From the NCBI GenBank assembly GCA_005408345.1, contig SEMN01001253.1, forward strand, positions 1 to 64,000: 64,000 nt of DNA. Reading direction: 5' to 3'. This document shows positions 1-12,221 of the stretch, piece by piece; the stretch's first letter is position 1, and each line of letters opens with the position of its first letter. This DNA is from Macquaria australasica. Its lineage: Eukaryota > Chordata > Actinopteri > Centrarchiformes > Percichthyidae. The notes beneath the pieces were generated by a model, which worked only from the letters and a program-made list of their open reading frames with translations, ran no database searches and was not told the origin of the DNA. Made by a program: the position numbers and the translations under genes.

Positions 1-48
1 ATAAAATCAATACAGTTCATTGAGAGGAGCTCTCTTCCTTCTCCTCAG

Positions 49-211
49 GCAATGCTCTGAGTGTGACCAGGCCAGCAGCGATGAGGCTGATATCGCCATG
101 GAGACGCTACCTGACGGCACCAAGAGGTCCAGGAGGCAGATCAAGGGACCTATCAAATTCATCCCACAGGAGATGTCGCCAGAGCCCAAGAAACATCAAG
201 TGAGAGGCACG
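49..211 (+). CDS. phf14: phf14 exon (first visible): linker before the last PHD finger
   Basis: Internal coding exon of PHD finger protein 14, a nuclear chromatin-reader protein with several PHD fingers. A pyrimidine-rich tract ends in ctcctcag at 41-48. The exon starts with one base completing a split codon, then 54 codons reading QCSECDQASSDEADIAMETL and onward through a basic stretch with KRSRRQIK and PEPKK. This acidic-then-basic order matches my recollection of the vertebrate PHF14 segment lying after the third PHD finger. Two possible donors exist: GTGAGA at 200 and GTGTGT at 212, both in the same phase. I chose 212 because the extra residues V-R-G-T align with the I-R-N-T that I recall in mammalian PHF14 just before the R-T-R-G that opens the next exon. 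The upstream exons, with the start codon and earlier fingers, lie outside the window. Confidence 0.9.
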
Positions 212-2163
212 GTGTGTATAGACACACTGGAAATATGATCAGTAGAAATAGTAGAAAAGTTTGTATGCTCAACTCGTTCTCCACTCTAATTAGAGTGTAA
301 CTGATGTCAGTATTGGCTAATTGATTGATTTGTATTGATTACAAATAATTAATTTGGGTTCTCATTAGTCTCATGCTCTCCTTAAGGCTATCAGAAAGTT
401 GCACAAGGTGATAGTGTGTTCCCATGAGGACCAAATGATAAATTTGTAACCAAATGACTTTTGTTAGACTGAATACAAAAGTCAGTGGAAAAAACACAAC
501 AGCAACAACAAAACAGATGCAGATTTGCTCTTGGTGGAAAAAGATATTTCAACTTGAATGTAAAAATTGTTACCCTTTGCTGTATTACTTCATTTGATTA
601 GAGGCAAGAGATAAGAGCAGGCAGGAAAGAGTCTGCAGGGAAATAATCAAACAATTGGGCTTCCTAGAGGGAAGTTTTAAAATCACTCTGTCTGTGCTGT
701 TACACACTCCAAAAGCCCTTACAAAATCTTGAGAATTTGCATTGTCTCAGCAGGGCAGTCTAGTACTTTTAAAGGTATTTTAAAAAAAATAGGGGAGGAA
801 GCAGAAACAGCTTAAACTCTAAAGGAATCCCAGCCTGCAGCTTAGTCAGACAATGAAGCATCAGGCCTCCACAGAATTAAAGCACTGATGTCTGCATCCA
901 CTGCACAAAGTGATGTGGAGTTTCCAAGTTAGAGTGGTTTTATAAAAAAAAACAATAAAACCAACCATGATTTTTATGCACTTGACAGTCATTAAGATAA
1001 CATTTCTAGAAGATTGAGAAAGATGATTTAACCCAAATGCAGTTAAATGTCACTCCAAACTTATTAAGAAGCTAAAGGACAGGTTCATGATTTTCAAGTC
1101 TTTCTTAAAACAATAGTCAGGTGCCCATGTGTTCATTGAAACAGGTTATGCTTGATGTAATCATCCCTCTTGTTCATACTGGCCATTAAGAGGTCCCTTC
1201 ATAATGTACTTTTAATGTAAGTGATGGTGGACAAGGTCCACAATCCTTGATCTGATCTCCCAGAATGTCTTAAAGATATTCATGCAGTTAGACAGTTTTG
1301 AAAGCCGTCTAGGTTGGAACAGTGTCATTTTTGTGTCAAGGTTGCCATAAATGTTCAGTTTCCATGCAACTTTTTTCTTTGGCCATAAAAGACCAACAGT
1401 ATGTGGACTGCGTCAGCTTGTAGTGTAACATTTTGTCTCAGCTGTGAGAGGGAACAGAACACTCTCTCCATCCCTCACTGGATCCTACTTATCTGTACCG
1501 ACCATGCTCGGATCCTGAGATACAGAGCACCCTCCCCGCTCCCTCAAGAAATGCTCCAGATTGATATCTGATAGCTAGGTGGTGAGGAGGGGGGCTGGAG
1601 TTGTCTTTCACTTCCCTTTGTTTTTCCACTGTCAATATGTGACCCAGTGCCACTCACCTGGGACTTGAGGGAACTTTTCTCTTGTGACTGTGAATGCTCA
1701 CAGCAGAGTCAATTCCACTGAAACTGCTCCTGACTACAGTCTCTGTTACAAATAGAGAAACGAACAAAGAAAAGTAATGTCTCAGTCACTTCTCGGCTCT
1801 CTACACTCTATCTGTCTTAGAGGGGAAATAGTGGAGTGTTGGAGCACAGTGGCAGTCTGGGTTAATGTGTTTTTCTGTTCAGGTTTGGAAACCCTGGGCC
1901 CAGACATGTGTTGAGGACCCTGCTGGATCTCTCAGGGATTAAGCAGCTTTCTGATTTTTCTCGCAGCCACAGCCACTTGGGCGAGGCACTTCAGTGCAGC
2001 ATTTATCTTCAAATGCAAGGCGCGCAATGGCAGATGCTGAAAGGGCCCTGCTTTGCATTTTTAATGCTTTTACCAGGGCATCCAAGCACTGGCACTTCTC
2101 TAAAGCCATGTTTTAATTTATCAGGACTGGCTAATCGACCTTCTGCTGGCCTCCAAGGCTCCA

Positions 2164-2189
2164 GTGTGTGTGTGTGTGTGTGTGTGTGT
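2164..2189. repeat. (TG)n microsatellite
   Basis: About 13 uninterrupted TG units inside the first phf14 intron. It creates spurious V-C-V-C and T-H-T-H open frames on both strands. Confidence 0.95.
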
Positions 2190-2786
2190 TGGGGAGTTCG
2201 TATATGACAGGAAGGAACGTGAGTACGCTCATATACAGAGTTACATTTGGCCAAAAGGGCTAACATGACCCAGTGCCACCTTGATGAAGCTGAGAGCCTT
2301 GTGGCTGTTATTCATGGTCTGTAGTGGGTAGTGCCTACTGGAGGAAAACCTTTAAAGACAACCTGTGAGCTGAATTTTATTTAGCATGTACGTAATGTCG
2401 CAGCTGTAAAATGAATGCTCCATAGCACACTATCTGATTTTACACAGCCCTGATAAGATAGAGACCATCTAACACTCTTCTATCTAGACTGAGCTTCATG
2501 CAAGAACAACTCATTAACACACATTTGTTCTTCAATGTGTGGTATTTAAAAGAAATGCAACCAGCATTTTAATGCTGACCATTTCTCACTGTCAGCAGGT
2601 TTTATTTCTCTCTCCCTGATGCTCCCCATGATTTAATTCATCAATGCACCAATTAAGTGAAGTGTTTTTGGGAAATAGTAAGTTAAAGCACAAGTAGATC
2701 ATTCTGAAAATGAAATAAGTAAACAGCAAAACAATTTCTTAATGATGATGTAATGGTGTCTCTAAGGTTTAAATAATACACAGTAA

Positions 2787-3247
2787 AGTCAAGTCAATTT
2801 CATTTATACAGCCCAATATCACAAATCACAAATTTCCCTCTAGGGGCTTTGCAATCTATACAGCTTACCACAGTCCTCTATCCTTAGACTGCCCATTTGG
2901 ATGAGGAAAAACTCCCCCCAAAAAAACCTTTTAACGGGAGTAGGGATTCCTCTCCCAGGACAGACAGACATGCAATAGATGTCGTGTGTACAGAATAGAT
3001 CAACATAATAAATTTACAGTATGGACAATCATGATGAGAAAATGAAAAACAGATTGTAACATATATGAAGAATCAATCCAGGAGGACCTCGAGCAACTTC
3101 AGGGGTTGCCAAACACATAGGACTTGAGCCACAGGACCTCCTCTCTACCATGAAGACCTGGAAGAGGACAGATTACACAAACGCACAAGACCCAAAACTC
3201 CAGCACACCATTCACACATCACACAGATAGGAGAAAGGGAACAACAT
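2787..3247 (-). mobile_element. LINE 3'-tail fragment of a second L2-like family
   Basis: Read on the minus strand, this ends in a tail of the type found at the 3' ends of fish L2/CR1-group LINEs. On the + strand it begins 'aagtcaatttcatttataca' and continues with 'gcccaatatcacaaatcaca' and a 'ggaaaaactcccccc' block. The layout parallels the tail of the larger neighbouring element (start of tail, 'ggaaaaactccc' motif), but the bases differ, so it is a separate family. No reverse transcriptase coding sequence remains. It directly abuts the next element at 3251. The exact 5' limit is uncertain. Confidence 0.6.
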
Positions 3248-3250
3248 GCA

Positions 3251-6200
3251 CAATTCAATTCAGTTTTATTTATATAGCGCCATATCATAACAAAGTTATC
3301 TCAGGGCACTTTTTCGAATAGAGCAGGTCTAGACCGACTCTTTATATTTACAGAGACCCAACAGTTCCCACCATGAGCAAGCACTATGCGACAGTGGCAA
3401 GGAAAAACTCCCTTTTAACAGGTAGAAACCTCGAGCAGAACCAGGCTCAAGGTGGGCGGTCATCTGCCTCGACCGGTTGGGTTGAAGGGGAAGGGGGGAG
3501 CGGGAGAGAGAGAGCAGGAGGAAAGAGAACATACAGCAGCTCAATACAGCATAGATATGGTAATGGCATTGATGTTAACACCAACAGAAACAACACTAAG
3601 AGCAACACTATAATAGCAATACTAATAACAAGAGCAACAACAGCAATAGCAGCAGCGGGTGCAGAGCAGGAACACGGGGGCAGCAGGCAGCAGCAACCAC
3701 AGACCCAGACCCCACAGCTCCGGAGGCAGAAATACCTGCAGAAAGCAACAGAAGGGGAGAGAGAGAGAGAGGAGAGAAAGCACACAACTACGGGAAGAAG
3801 TTGAATTAATAACAAGCATTGATGGGATATGAGGGCGTACAGATGGAGAGGAAGAGGAGGAGAAAGGAGCTCAGTGCATCATAGGAAGTCCCCCGGCAGT
3901 CTAGGCCTATAGCAGCATAACTAAGGGGGGGCTCAGGGTCACCTGAGTCAGCCCTACTATAAGCTTTATCAAAGAGGAAAGTCTTAAGCCTACTCTTAAA
4001 TGTGAGGAGGTTGTCCGCCTCCCGTACACAAACTGGGATCTGGTTCCACAGGAGAGGAGCTTGATAGCTGAAGGCTCTGGCTCCCATTCTACTTTAGAGA
4101 CTCTAGGAACCACAAGGAACCCTGCATTCTGGGAGCGCAGTGCTCTAGTGGGGTAATAGGGTACTATGAGCTCTTTAAGATATGATGGTGCCTGACCATT
4201 TAGGGCTTTGAAGGTGAGGAGAAGGATTTTAAATTCTATTCTGGATTTTACAGGGAGCCAGTGTAGAGAAGCTAATATTGGAGAAATATGCTCTCTTTTT
4301 CTGGTTCTTGTCAGTAAACGTGCCGCAGCATTCTGAATCAGCTGCAGAGACTTAAGGGATTTATTGGGGCAGCCTGATAATAGAGAGTTGCAATAGTCCA
4401 GCCTAGACGTAACAAATGCATGGACTAGTTTTTCTGCATCTTTTTGAGATAGGATGTGCCTGATTTTTGCAATGTTACGTAAGTGAAAAAAAGCAGTTCT
4501 TGAAGTTTGTTTTATGTGGGAGTTAAAGGACATATCCTGATCAAAGATAACTCCAAGATTCCTTACGGTTTCGCTGGAGGCCAGGGCAATGCCATCTAGA
4601 GAAACTATATCTTTAGATAATGTGTTTCGAAGGTGTTCGGGCCAAGTACAATAACTTCGGTTTTGTCTGAGTTTAACATCAGAAAATTGCAGGTCATCCA
4701 GGTTTTTATGTCCTTAAGGCATGCTTGAAGTTTAGCTAATTGATTGGTTTCATCTGGCTTGATCGATAAATACAATTGGGTATCATCTGCATAACAATGA
4801 AAATTTATGGAGTGCTTCCTAATAATATTGCCTAAAGGAAGTATATACAAGGTAAATAGAATTGGTCCAAGCACAGAACCTTGTGGAACTCTGTGACTAA
4901 CTTTGGCGTGCATAGAGGATTCATCATTAACGTATACAAACTGATATCGATCTGATAAATATGATTTAAACCAGCTTAGTGCAGTACCTTTAATGCCAAT
5001 TAAATGTTCTAGTCTCTGTAATAGAATGTGATGGTCAATGGTATCGAATGCAGCACTAAGATCTAGTAAGACAAGTACAGAGACAAGTCCTTTGTCGGAT
5101 GCAATTAGAAGGTCATTTATAACTTTCACCAGTGCTGTCTCTGTGCTATGATGCACTCTAAATCCTGACTGAAAATCCTCAAACAGCTTGTTGTTGTGTA
5201 GAAAGTCACACAACTGATTGGCGACTGCTTTCTCAAGGATCTTAGAGAGAAAAGGAGGGTTAGATATAGGTCTATAATTTGACAAAATCCCTGGATCAAG
5301 AGTGGGCTTTTAAGAAGAGGCTTAATTACAGCTACTTTAAAGGACTGTGGCACATAGCCTTTTAATAAGGACAGATTGATCATATCTAGTAAATAAGTGC
5401 TAACTAAGGGTAAAATTTCTTTAAGCAGCCTAGTTGGGACGGGGTCTAAGAGACACTTGATGGCTTAGATGAGGAAATCATGGAAGTTAGTTGATTACGG
5501 TTGATGGGAGAAAAGCAGTCTAAATGTACAGGTTTTACAGTTGTTTCTAAGGTTCCTGTGTTTGAAGATAAGTCAGTACCAACTGAGGGCAGGAGGTGCT
5601 GAATTTTGTCTCTAATAGTTAGAATTTTATCATTAAAGAAGCTCATAAAGTCATTACTACTGAGGTCTATAGGAATACATGGCTCAACAGAGCTGTGACT
5701 CTCTGTCAGCCTGGCTAGAGTGCTGAACAGAAACCTGGGGTTGTTCTTATTTTCCTCTATTAATGATGAGTAGTAGGCTGCTCTGGCATTACGGAGGGCC
5801 TTCCTATAAATTTTAAGACTACCTTGCCAGGCTAAACGTGATTCTTCCAGATTGGTGGAACGCCAATTCCTTTCAAGTTTTCGCGATGTTTGTTTTAATT
5901 TTCGGGTTTGCGGGTTATACCATGGAGCTAACCTCCTCTGTTTTATTATCTTCTTTTTTAGAGGGGCGATAGAGTCGAGTGTCATTCGTAGTGAGCCTGC
6001 AGCACTATCAACAAGATGATCAATTTGGGAGGGACTAAAGTTAGCATAGGAGCCATCTGTTACATTGAGACATGGAACTGAATTTAATGCCGATGGAATC
6101 ACTTCCTTAAATTTAGCCACAGCACTATCAGATAGACATCTAGTGTAGGAATGTTTGCCTAATGGCGTGTAGTCCAGTAATAGGAATTCAAAAGTTAATA

Positions 6201-7070
6201 GAAAATGGTCTGATAAAAAAGAATTCTGTGGAAAGACTATTAGATGTTCAATTTCAATCCCATAAACAAGAACAAGGTCGAGGGTGTGGTTAAAACAGTG
6301 AGTGAGTTTATGTACACTCTGACAGAAGCCAATCGAATCTAGTAATGAGATAAACGCAGCACTAAGGCTATTATTTTCTACATCCACATGAATATTAAAA
6401 TCACCTACAATAATTATTTTATCTGTTTTAAGGACTAAACCTGATAAGAACTCTGAGAATTCAGATAAAAATTCAGAATACGGTCCAGGAGCTCGGTACA
6501 CTATAACAAATAGAATTGGCTGTACTGTTTTCCAGGTTGGGTGTGAAAGGCTAAGAACAAGGCTTTCGAACGAGTTATAATTTAGTTTCGGTTTCGGTTT
6601 GATTAATAGGCTTGAGTCGAAGATGGCTGCAACTCCACCTCCTCGGCCTGAGCCTCGAGGAATGTGAGTATTAATGTGACTGGGGGGAGTGGATTCATTT
6701 AGGATAACATATTCACCTTGACACAGCCAGGTTTCAGTAAGACAAAATAAATCAATATTCTGATCTGATATTAGATCGTTTACTAGAACAGCTTTAGATG
6801 AGAGAGATCTGATATTTAAGAGTCCACATTTAATTCTCCTATTTTGTTGTACTGTTGCAGTGGTGGTTTTACTTTTTATTAGGTTTTTATGTGTAACTCT
6901 TCTTCTGTTTACTTTTGATTTAAATAATTTAAGTGGTCTGGGGGCAGACAACCTCTCTGTGGAGTTTAGGGTGGGTAACTGCTCTAATGGAAGCGCAGAG
7001 AAGCGTGTAGGACTGCAACTCTGCCTCCTGGTCTGGACCACAGACTGTATTAAGTCTATGGTCTGACACA
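3251..7070 (-). mobile_element. Near-full-length L2-type LINE (non-LTR retrotransposon), frameshifted
   Basis: Minus-strand element with an apurinic endonuclease domain followed by a reverse transcriptase, the plan of L2-clade LINEs that insert by target-primed reverse transcription. The endonuclease part lies at about 5446-6850, with N-I-R-S-L near its start, then L-T-E-T-W-L and G-D-F-N-I-H. The RT part follows at about 4090-5440, with S-K-I-L-E-K, D-L-S-A-A-F-D-T-I-D-H, P-Q-G-S-V-L-G-P and the catalytic Y-A-D-D at 4782-4793. The C-terminal L2 signature H-W-L-P-V and L-W-N-Q-I-P follows. The 3' tail, ending at 3251, reads (in + orientation) 'caattcaattcagttttatt'. The frame is broken at about 5460, 5300, 4560-4600 and 4085, so no intact protein is made. 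The 5' end is placed near 7070, where RPL36 sequence takes over. A polypurine, low-complexity region lies at 3480-3780. Confidence 0.9.
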
Positions 7071-7071
7071 A

Positions 7072-7460
7072 GGGAGAGAGAGATCGCAGACAGCAGATAT
7101 GGCTATTCGCGATCCCATGGCCGTTGGCCTTAACAAAGGCCACCCAGTCACCAAAAATGTAACTGCTCCCAAACACAGCCGCCAGCGTGGGCGTCTGTCC
7201 AAACACAGCAAGTCTGTTTGAGGCATGATGCGTGATGTGTGTGGTTTTGCTCCATATGAGAGGCGAGCCATGGAGCTGCTGAAGGTGTCAAAGGACAAGA
7301 GAGCCCTGAAGTTTATCAAGAAGTAGATTGGCACTCACATTTGGGCCAAGAGAAAGAGAGAGGAGCTGAGCAATGTACTGGCTGCCATGAGGAAAGCCGC
7401 TGCCAAGAAGGACTAAACTGTCACTCAATAAAAGTTGGCTAAACAACAACAACAAAAAAG
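7072..7460 (+). pseudogene. rpl36 (pseudogene): Processed pseudogene of ribosomal protein L36
   Basis: An intronless, full-length copy of the 105-residue large-subunit ribosomal protein eL36. The reading frame runs from ATG at 7099 to TAA at 7414-7416 with no length change: 106 codons including the stop. It opens M-A-I-R-D-P-M-A-V-G-L-N-K-G-H and ends L-S-N-V-L-A-A-M-R-K-A-A-A-K-K-D. Two internal stops disable it: TGA after S-K-S-V (7219-7221) and TAG after F-I-K-K (7324-7326). An AATAAA signal at 7427-7432 is followed by an A-rich tail to about 7459. Loss of introns plus the tail mark retrotransposition of an mRNA. Neighbours are two L2-type LINEs in the opposite orientation, whose ends it touches on both sides. 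I could not define a convincing target-site duplication. It lies inside a phf14 intron in the same transcriptional orientation. Confidence 0.95.
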
Positions 7461-9050
7461 AGAGACTCTCAGCTGTGCTTGTCGGACACAAACAGGTACA
7501 AGGTAATCAAAATAAGCAGCTGAAGGTTAAGACGAAAAGATGATTTGGATTTAAAAGCCCCAACAGAGTCACACTGTAATGTCAACAGGGAGGTTATTCC
7601 AGTGGATGGGGGCACAATAGGAAAAGGCCCTGCAGCCAGCTGACTTCTTTTTAACAGTGGGGACAGACAGGAGCCCTGTGTTCTTAGAGCAGAGACCACG
7701 AGATGGAATATAAGTTTAAGGAGACCAGACAGGTATGAAGGGGCAAGCCCATTTACACTTTTGTATCTCATTAGAAGCACCTTAAAATCTGATCTGACAT
7801 GGATAGGGAGCCAAAGAAGGGAAGCTAAAATGAATGTGATATGATAAAATTTTCTAGTTTTAGTGAAGATTCTAGCTGCAGCGTTTTAGTACTAGCACTT
7901 GGTAGACCTGACAACAATACGTTACAATAATCAAGTCTGGATGTAACAGAGGCTTGAATTAGGGTCTCTGCATCAGCGATGGAAGGAAAAGATCTAATTT
8001 TAGCTTTGTTCCGTAGGTGGAAAAAAGGCATCTTGGTGATTTCTCTAATGTGGTGATCAAAAGAGAGGGTAGGATCAAACGTAACACAGAGAGTCAAACA
8101 GTTGTTGAGAGTTACTGTTATTTGATCAAACTGGTGTATATGTCCAGCATCTCAGTTTTATCAGATTTTAGGAGCAGGTAATGTCATGACATCCAGTTTT
8201 TCACAGAAGACAAGCAGGCCTCTAATTTAATAATTTGGGAATCTGTCTTTACAGGCACATACAGTATCATCAGCGTAGCAGTGGAAATTGTGTATAATTG
8301 GGCCAAGCAGTTAAATATAAAGCGAGAAAGGCAGAGGGCCAATAACAGAGCCCTGAGGTACTCCATGCTTTGATGTAGTATTAGTATAGGACACACACTG
8401 TGTTCTTTTAGATATGTAAGACGTTAACCACATGATAGCCAGGCCAGAGAGGCCAAATTGATTTTCCAGTCGGTCTAAGAGTATACAATGATCTATGGTA
8501 ACAAAAGCTGCAGTGAGATTGAGTATTACAGGTACTATGGGTTGAATCCGAATCCATGGTAAGTTCATTCACCACTTTAGTAAGTGCCGTTTCAGTGGAG
8601 TGACAGGCCCTGGAAGCAGATTGAAAAGGTTCAAAAAGATTACTCTTTAGTATGTGGTCCGAAAGTTGCTGAGACGCAACTTTTGCTAGTATTTTTGAAG
8701 AATGAAGGTTAGAGACTGGTCAATAATTATTTAGAGACTCTGGATCAAGAAGATGTTTCTTAAGAAGAAACCACAGCAGTCTTAAAGTTAGTGTGGACAA
8801 TGCCAGTTGTAAGTGACAAGTTAGCAACATTCAGCATTGTAGGTGCCAGAAATGGCCCGAGATCTTTAAAAAGTTTAGCTGGTAGGAGGTCAAGGAGGAT
8901 GTCATTTATTTTTCTCTATTTTCTTTTGCTGAAAAAAACTAAATAATCATGAGCTGTAAAGGGTGAACTAACAGACAGCTGTTTTTTCAGTACGTTTGGC
9001 TACAGTGTCAAAAAGAAATCTAGGACTGAGTTTATTGTTACAGATTTAGC
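7461..9050 (-). mobile_element. Degenerate L2-type LINE, second family
   Basis: Minus-strand remnant of a reverse transcriptase related to, but clearly different from, the element at 3251-7070. Visible pieces in 5'-to-3' order on the minus strand are D-H-C-I-L-L-D-R-L-E-N with G-V-P-Q-G-S-V-I-G-P (about 8330-8500), F-H-L-R-N-K-A-K-I-R with T-S-R-L-D-Y-C-N (about 7890-8050), and N-G-L-A-P-S-Y-L-S (about 7740). These follow the normal L2 C-terminal order. Many frameshifts and stops separate them, and no endonuclease domain is recognisable, so it is 5'-truncated and old. Its 3' end meets the poly(A) side of the RPL36 pseudogene. The limit near 9050 is approximate. Confidence 0.8.
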
Positions 9051-9344
9051 AAGAGGAACAGGCTGCTTTTGCAGGGGACAGAGCATGCTTGTAATTTAAT
9101 ACACACTCGTACCATGAGAGACAAAACTTCCAATCTGCCAATCTGTGGAGCTAGAGCTAAAGACATGTATGCACACCTGAAGGTTGTGTTTGACATTGAC
9201 CTTGGGTGCAGATGGGGTCTTACCATTGAGGATACATGTGGCATAACTGAATCGTGTGAGAATTGAGACTATTGGTGACTACTTCCAACATTATTGAAAT
9301 ATTATTTATTTTGATGTTTTTTGCCATCAGTTGTACTAGAAAAC

Positions 9345-9440
9345 AATGGTAACTTGTCCAGCATGTACTTTGCCTCTCGCCTAAATGCATGCTGGGCCAG
9401 GCTCCAGTCCAGTGTTGCCTTGAACAGGACAAGCTGTTTC
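9345..9440 (+). repeat. Short teleost interspersed repeat (aggctccag / aacaggacaagc type)
   Basis: Contains 'gctgggccaggctccagtcc' followed by 'gaacaggacaagctgttt', close to a repeat end that is very common in fish genomes. A reverse-oriented relative is seen at 27465-27515 ('cccacttatcctttagaggg'). The parent element class is not assigned. Confidence 0.45.
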
Positions 9441-12221
9441 GAGAATTGTTCGTTGCAACATAAGTTTTTAATGATTTCGTAGTGCTTTAGATATATTGAT
9501 GATTAACAAATTGCAATGCAAATTTTTTCACTTACTGATTTTCATCCATTTCATATAATAATTTATTTATTGCATTTACAAATTATCAGCTTCTTTTACC
9601 TCTTGCTGTATTGGACACCTTGCAACCAGTTTTCCTTACTGTTCTTTCACTTTGTTCAACTCTTTGAGTCTGATTGAAGCACTTTGTATCAAAAATTGCA
9701 TCCTTTCTTTTCAGAGCCTCTCAAACGTCCTACACATACTGCTGGAATCAGTGGAACTTGCGCTTCCTTGTGATAGCGGTATCTCTGGTCATGGAGGGCA
9801 TGTCCATGGTTGATAAACTTTCACTTAGAAATCATATAAAAGGGACACTCCTTGGAACTTCAGATCTTGCCTCATTATCATCAAATTGGGTCTTATATTT
9901 GGACCAATACTGGGCCCAACGGGGGTGTTTTAACCTTGCCATTTAGGATTCTTTAATTCTGTCAAAAAAATTCTTATTACTTCCATTGTAGTTAAATATA
10001 GTCTAAAAGTACAAGGAAGTGAATATTTTATCTATCTATATCTACATACATTTGATTCGATTATATTGCCATTTTCAAATATAGGGTTCAAGGGGCTAAC
10101 TGAAGGTGGTGATAAAATGCTCGTCCTAATGGGACATGATGTAGCCTACTGCTGCCTGCTACCACTGCAGTGCTAACATTAAAACCTCCTATATGAACAT
10201 ATGCCATTAATCAGTTGGAAATTATGACAATTATGTTAATATATGTAGTTACTACTACTTCCTATGCTCTGTTAATTTCTCTAATGAAATGATTCATGCT
10301 TGTTAAAGATGCACTGATGTACTTAATTAAAAGATTGATTTTGCCTGGGACTTATAAACTGCCTGCAGTTTTAATTTCCTCACCTGAGCAGAGCCTAAGA
10401 TTAGCTGTGCTGTGTGGCTGAGCGTTTTTAGCTTAACCAGCTACTGAACTGCACTCTGCTCTCCCTGGCCTTATAGATTACTTAAACAGACACTACTTTA
10501 ATGCAGAAATAACTAAATAATGTAAGGCCTTTTGTTTGGTGATGCAGTCACAGGAGAAATAGTGAAGGTCTGTAGGAGCCAATTGGCAGCATTCTTGCAG
10601 TTAGCATTCTTAATGATAAGTGCTCCATCTGGTGAGTGGTAGTGAGCCAAAGGCGACAGATGGAATTGTTTTCACAATCTGTTCAAATATGTTGTCGGTT
10701 TTTCTTCCCCTTTTAAACCCTCCCCAGCAGCTCTGCCGCTCACTTACTAGCAACAAGAAAGAGATGTTTTGATTTTTATTTCCTTTCATGCTCTGTTCAG
10801 TCTCCTTCGAGGAGAAAGCACACTTCAGACCTGTGTAGTAGTTGGTAGTGTTGCTAGACATCCATCCAGCATTGTTTAGCTTCCATAGAAAGAATGTGAT
10901 TGGTGTCCTGGCATGTTCAGCAGTCATATTTAGTGCCACAGCATGATGAGCTATGGAAGTCACATTTAGTTCTATTGGTAGATAATCTTGTATTTGCATC
11001 TATACTAAAAATGGCCCTGTGCTCTACTGCCTTATCTGTGATTGATGTTTAACTCACACTTTTTTTTTAGCAGAATATTAAAACCCCTGAAAACCGGGCT
11101 TCAAATCTTAACTGTCTGTATACATTAAATACTCATCACTAAAAGCAGCAATCAAATTTCAAGTTTTATGGAAAACGACATCCTTAGTTATTATTAAGAG
11201 TTTAATGATAACAACACACTAACTGTCATCAGATTCTGATTCAAATGTTGCTAAATTCCGATTGGTGCAGGGAAATACATGACATCACCTTTTTCCAACG
11301 GAGCCCAGCCCCACTTCAAACCAGTGAGAAAAGCAAGGATAAAAACAAAAATGCAGAAATCTCTCATGTAAAATAACCAAAACTGTTCAAACTTTAGAAA
11401 ATTAAATTGTGTGTTTGTAATTGTGTTCATGTAGGATCCCATCACTCATAGAAAGAAGCTAATTTAGAAGATAGGTTTTCAGTTGCATTAAAGGTGCCCT
11501 GTACCCTGTTGTAAACAAACAAAAGCTCTGTTTACATTCAGTTTTTCCCACCAAAAATTTAATTAGATTTTCACATTAAAGTCCGCGGATGTCAGTCTGA
11601 GGAGTGGGGACTCCCCTGCCCCACTCGCACACGCAATATCGGCAATCGCTGGTTGTTGGGCTGATGGTGGCCAGTTGGAAGATTTTAACATATCACCCAA
11701 CCCTAGTGTGCATGTGCATCCTCATGCATGTGCACGATACAAAACAAAACAGGGACCCACTCATAAAAACATTGCTCCATAGGGCTATTGCTCAAAAACT
11801 GAGCAACAACACCCAGGCATTCAAAGGGTTAAAGGTGAACGTAATGGCAACAAAGATGGTGGGGCCCAGCCACCTGCTGCAGGGTGTAATTGATAGTCAC
11901 CGAACATGGAACCTTAAATCGCTATTAAAGATTCAAGATGGAAAAAATGTATGAACTAATCATACATGACTACCAAATCAGTGAATAGCGAAAAGAGGAG
12001 GATATTAAATGCCAATCAAAATATAGATTATTAATGTACTTAATTTTAGTGAGTAAATGAAACAGAACCTGTAAAGGCAGGAAATGACACCCTTGCTCTG
12101 ATCTCAAGAAGGTGTTGACCTATTCAGAAGAAAGTTGAATGAAAATGATAATTTCACTTTAGAGTTTTAGTGCATTGTGTTTTTGACCACTGCTTAAAAG
12201 TGAAATGCTTGTGTTATGCAG

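Larger units (their letters stand above)
212..12221 (+). other. phf14 intron, 12.0 kb, holding the L2/RPL36 retroelement nest
   Basis: Intron between the exons ending at 211 and starting at 12222, flanked by GT and AG. 212-2160 is AT-rich with no recognisable gene. A (TG)n tract lies near 2164. 2787-9050 is filled by retroelements listed separately. 9051-12221 is mostly unassigned AT-rich DNA. Exceptions are a short copy near 9345-9440 of a common fish repeat (motif close to 'ggctccagtccagtgttgcc' followed by 'aacaggacaagc') and a somewhat GC-richer stretch at about 11580-11930 that looks repetitive. Open frames in this intron lack splice support or protein similarity that I can recognise. 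Confidence 0.85.

Noticed and set aside
200..238. Reading on from the first exon through T-V-C-I-D-T-L-E-I to the stop at 236-238
   Set aside because: A donor at 212 (or 200) plus the in-frame continuation at 12222 explains the sequence better; it would only be an intron-retention end.
3373..3819. Open frames of 143, 122 and 65 codons on both strands
   Set aside because: They sit in the 3' tail of an L2 element with purine-rich low complexity; the same tail recurs at 31.4-31.9 kb and 54.9 kb with different frames.
7056..7334. Minus-strand open frames (92 codons, and the first 60 codons of the long 5446-7206 frame)
   Set aside because: Antisense of the RPL36 pseudogene; the amino acids encoded there are not part of the LINE protein.
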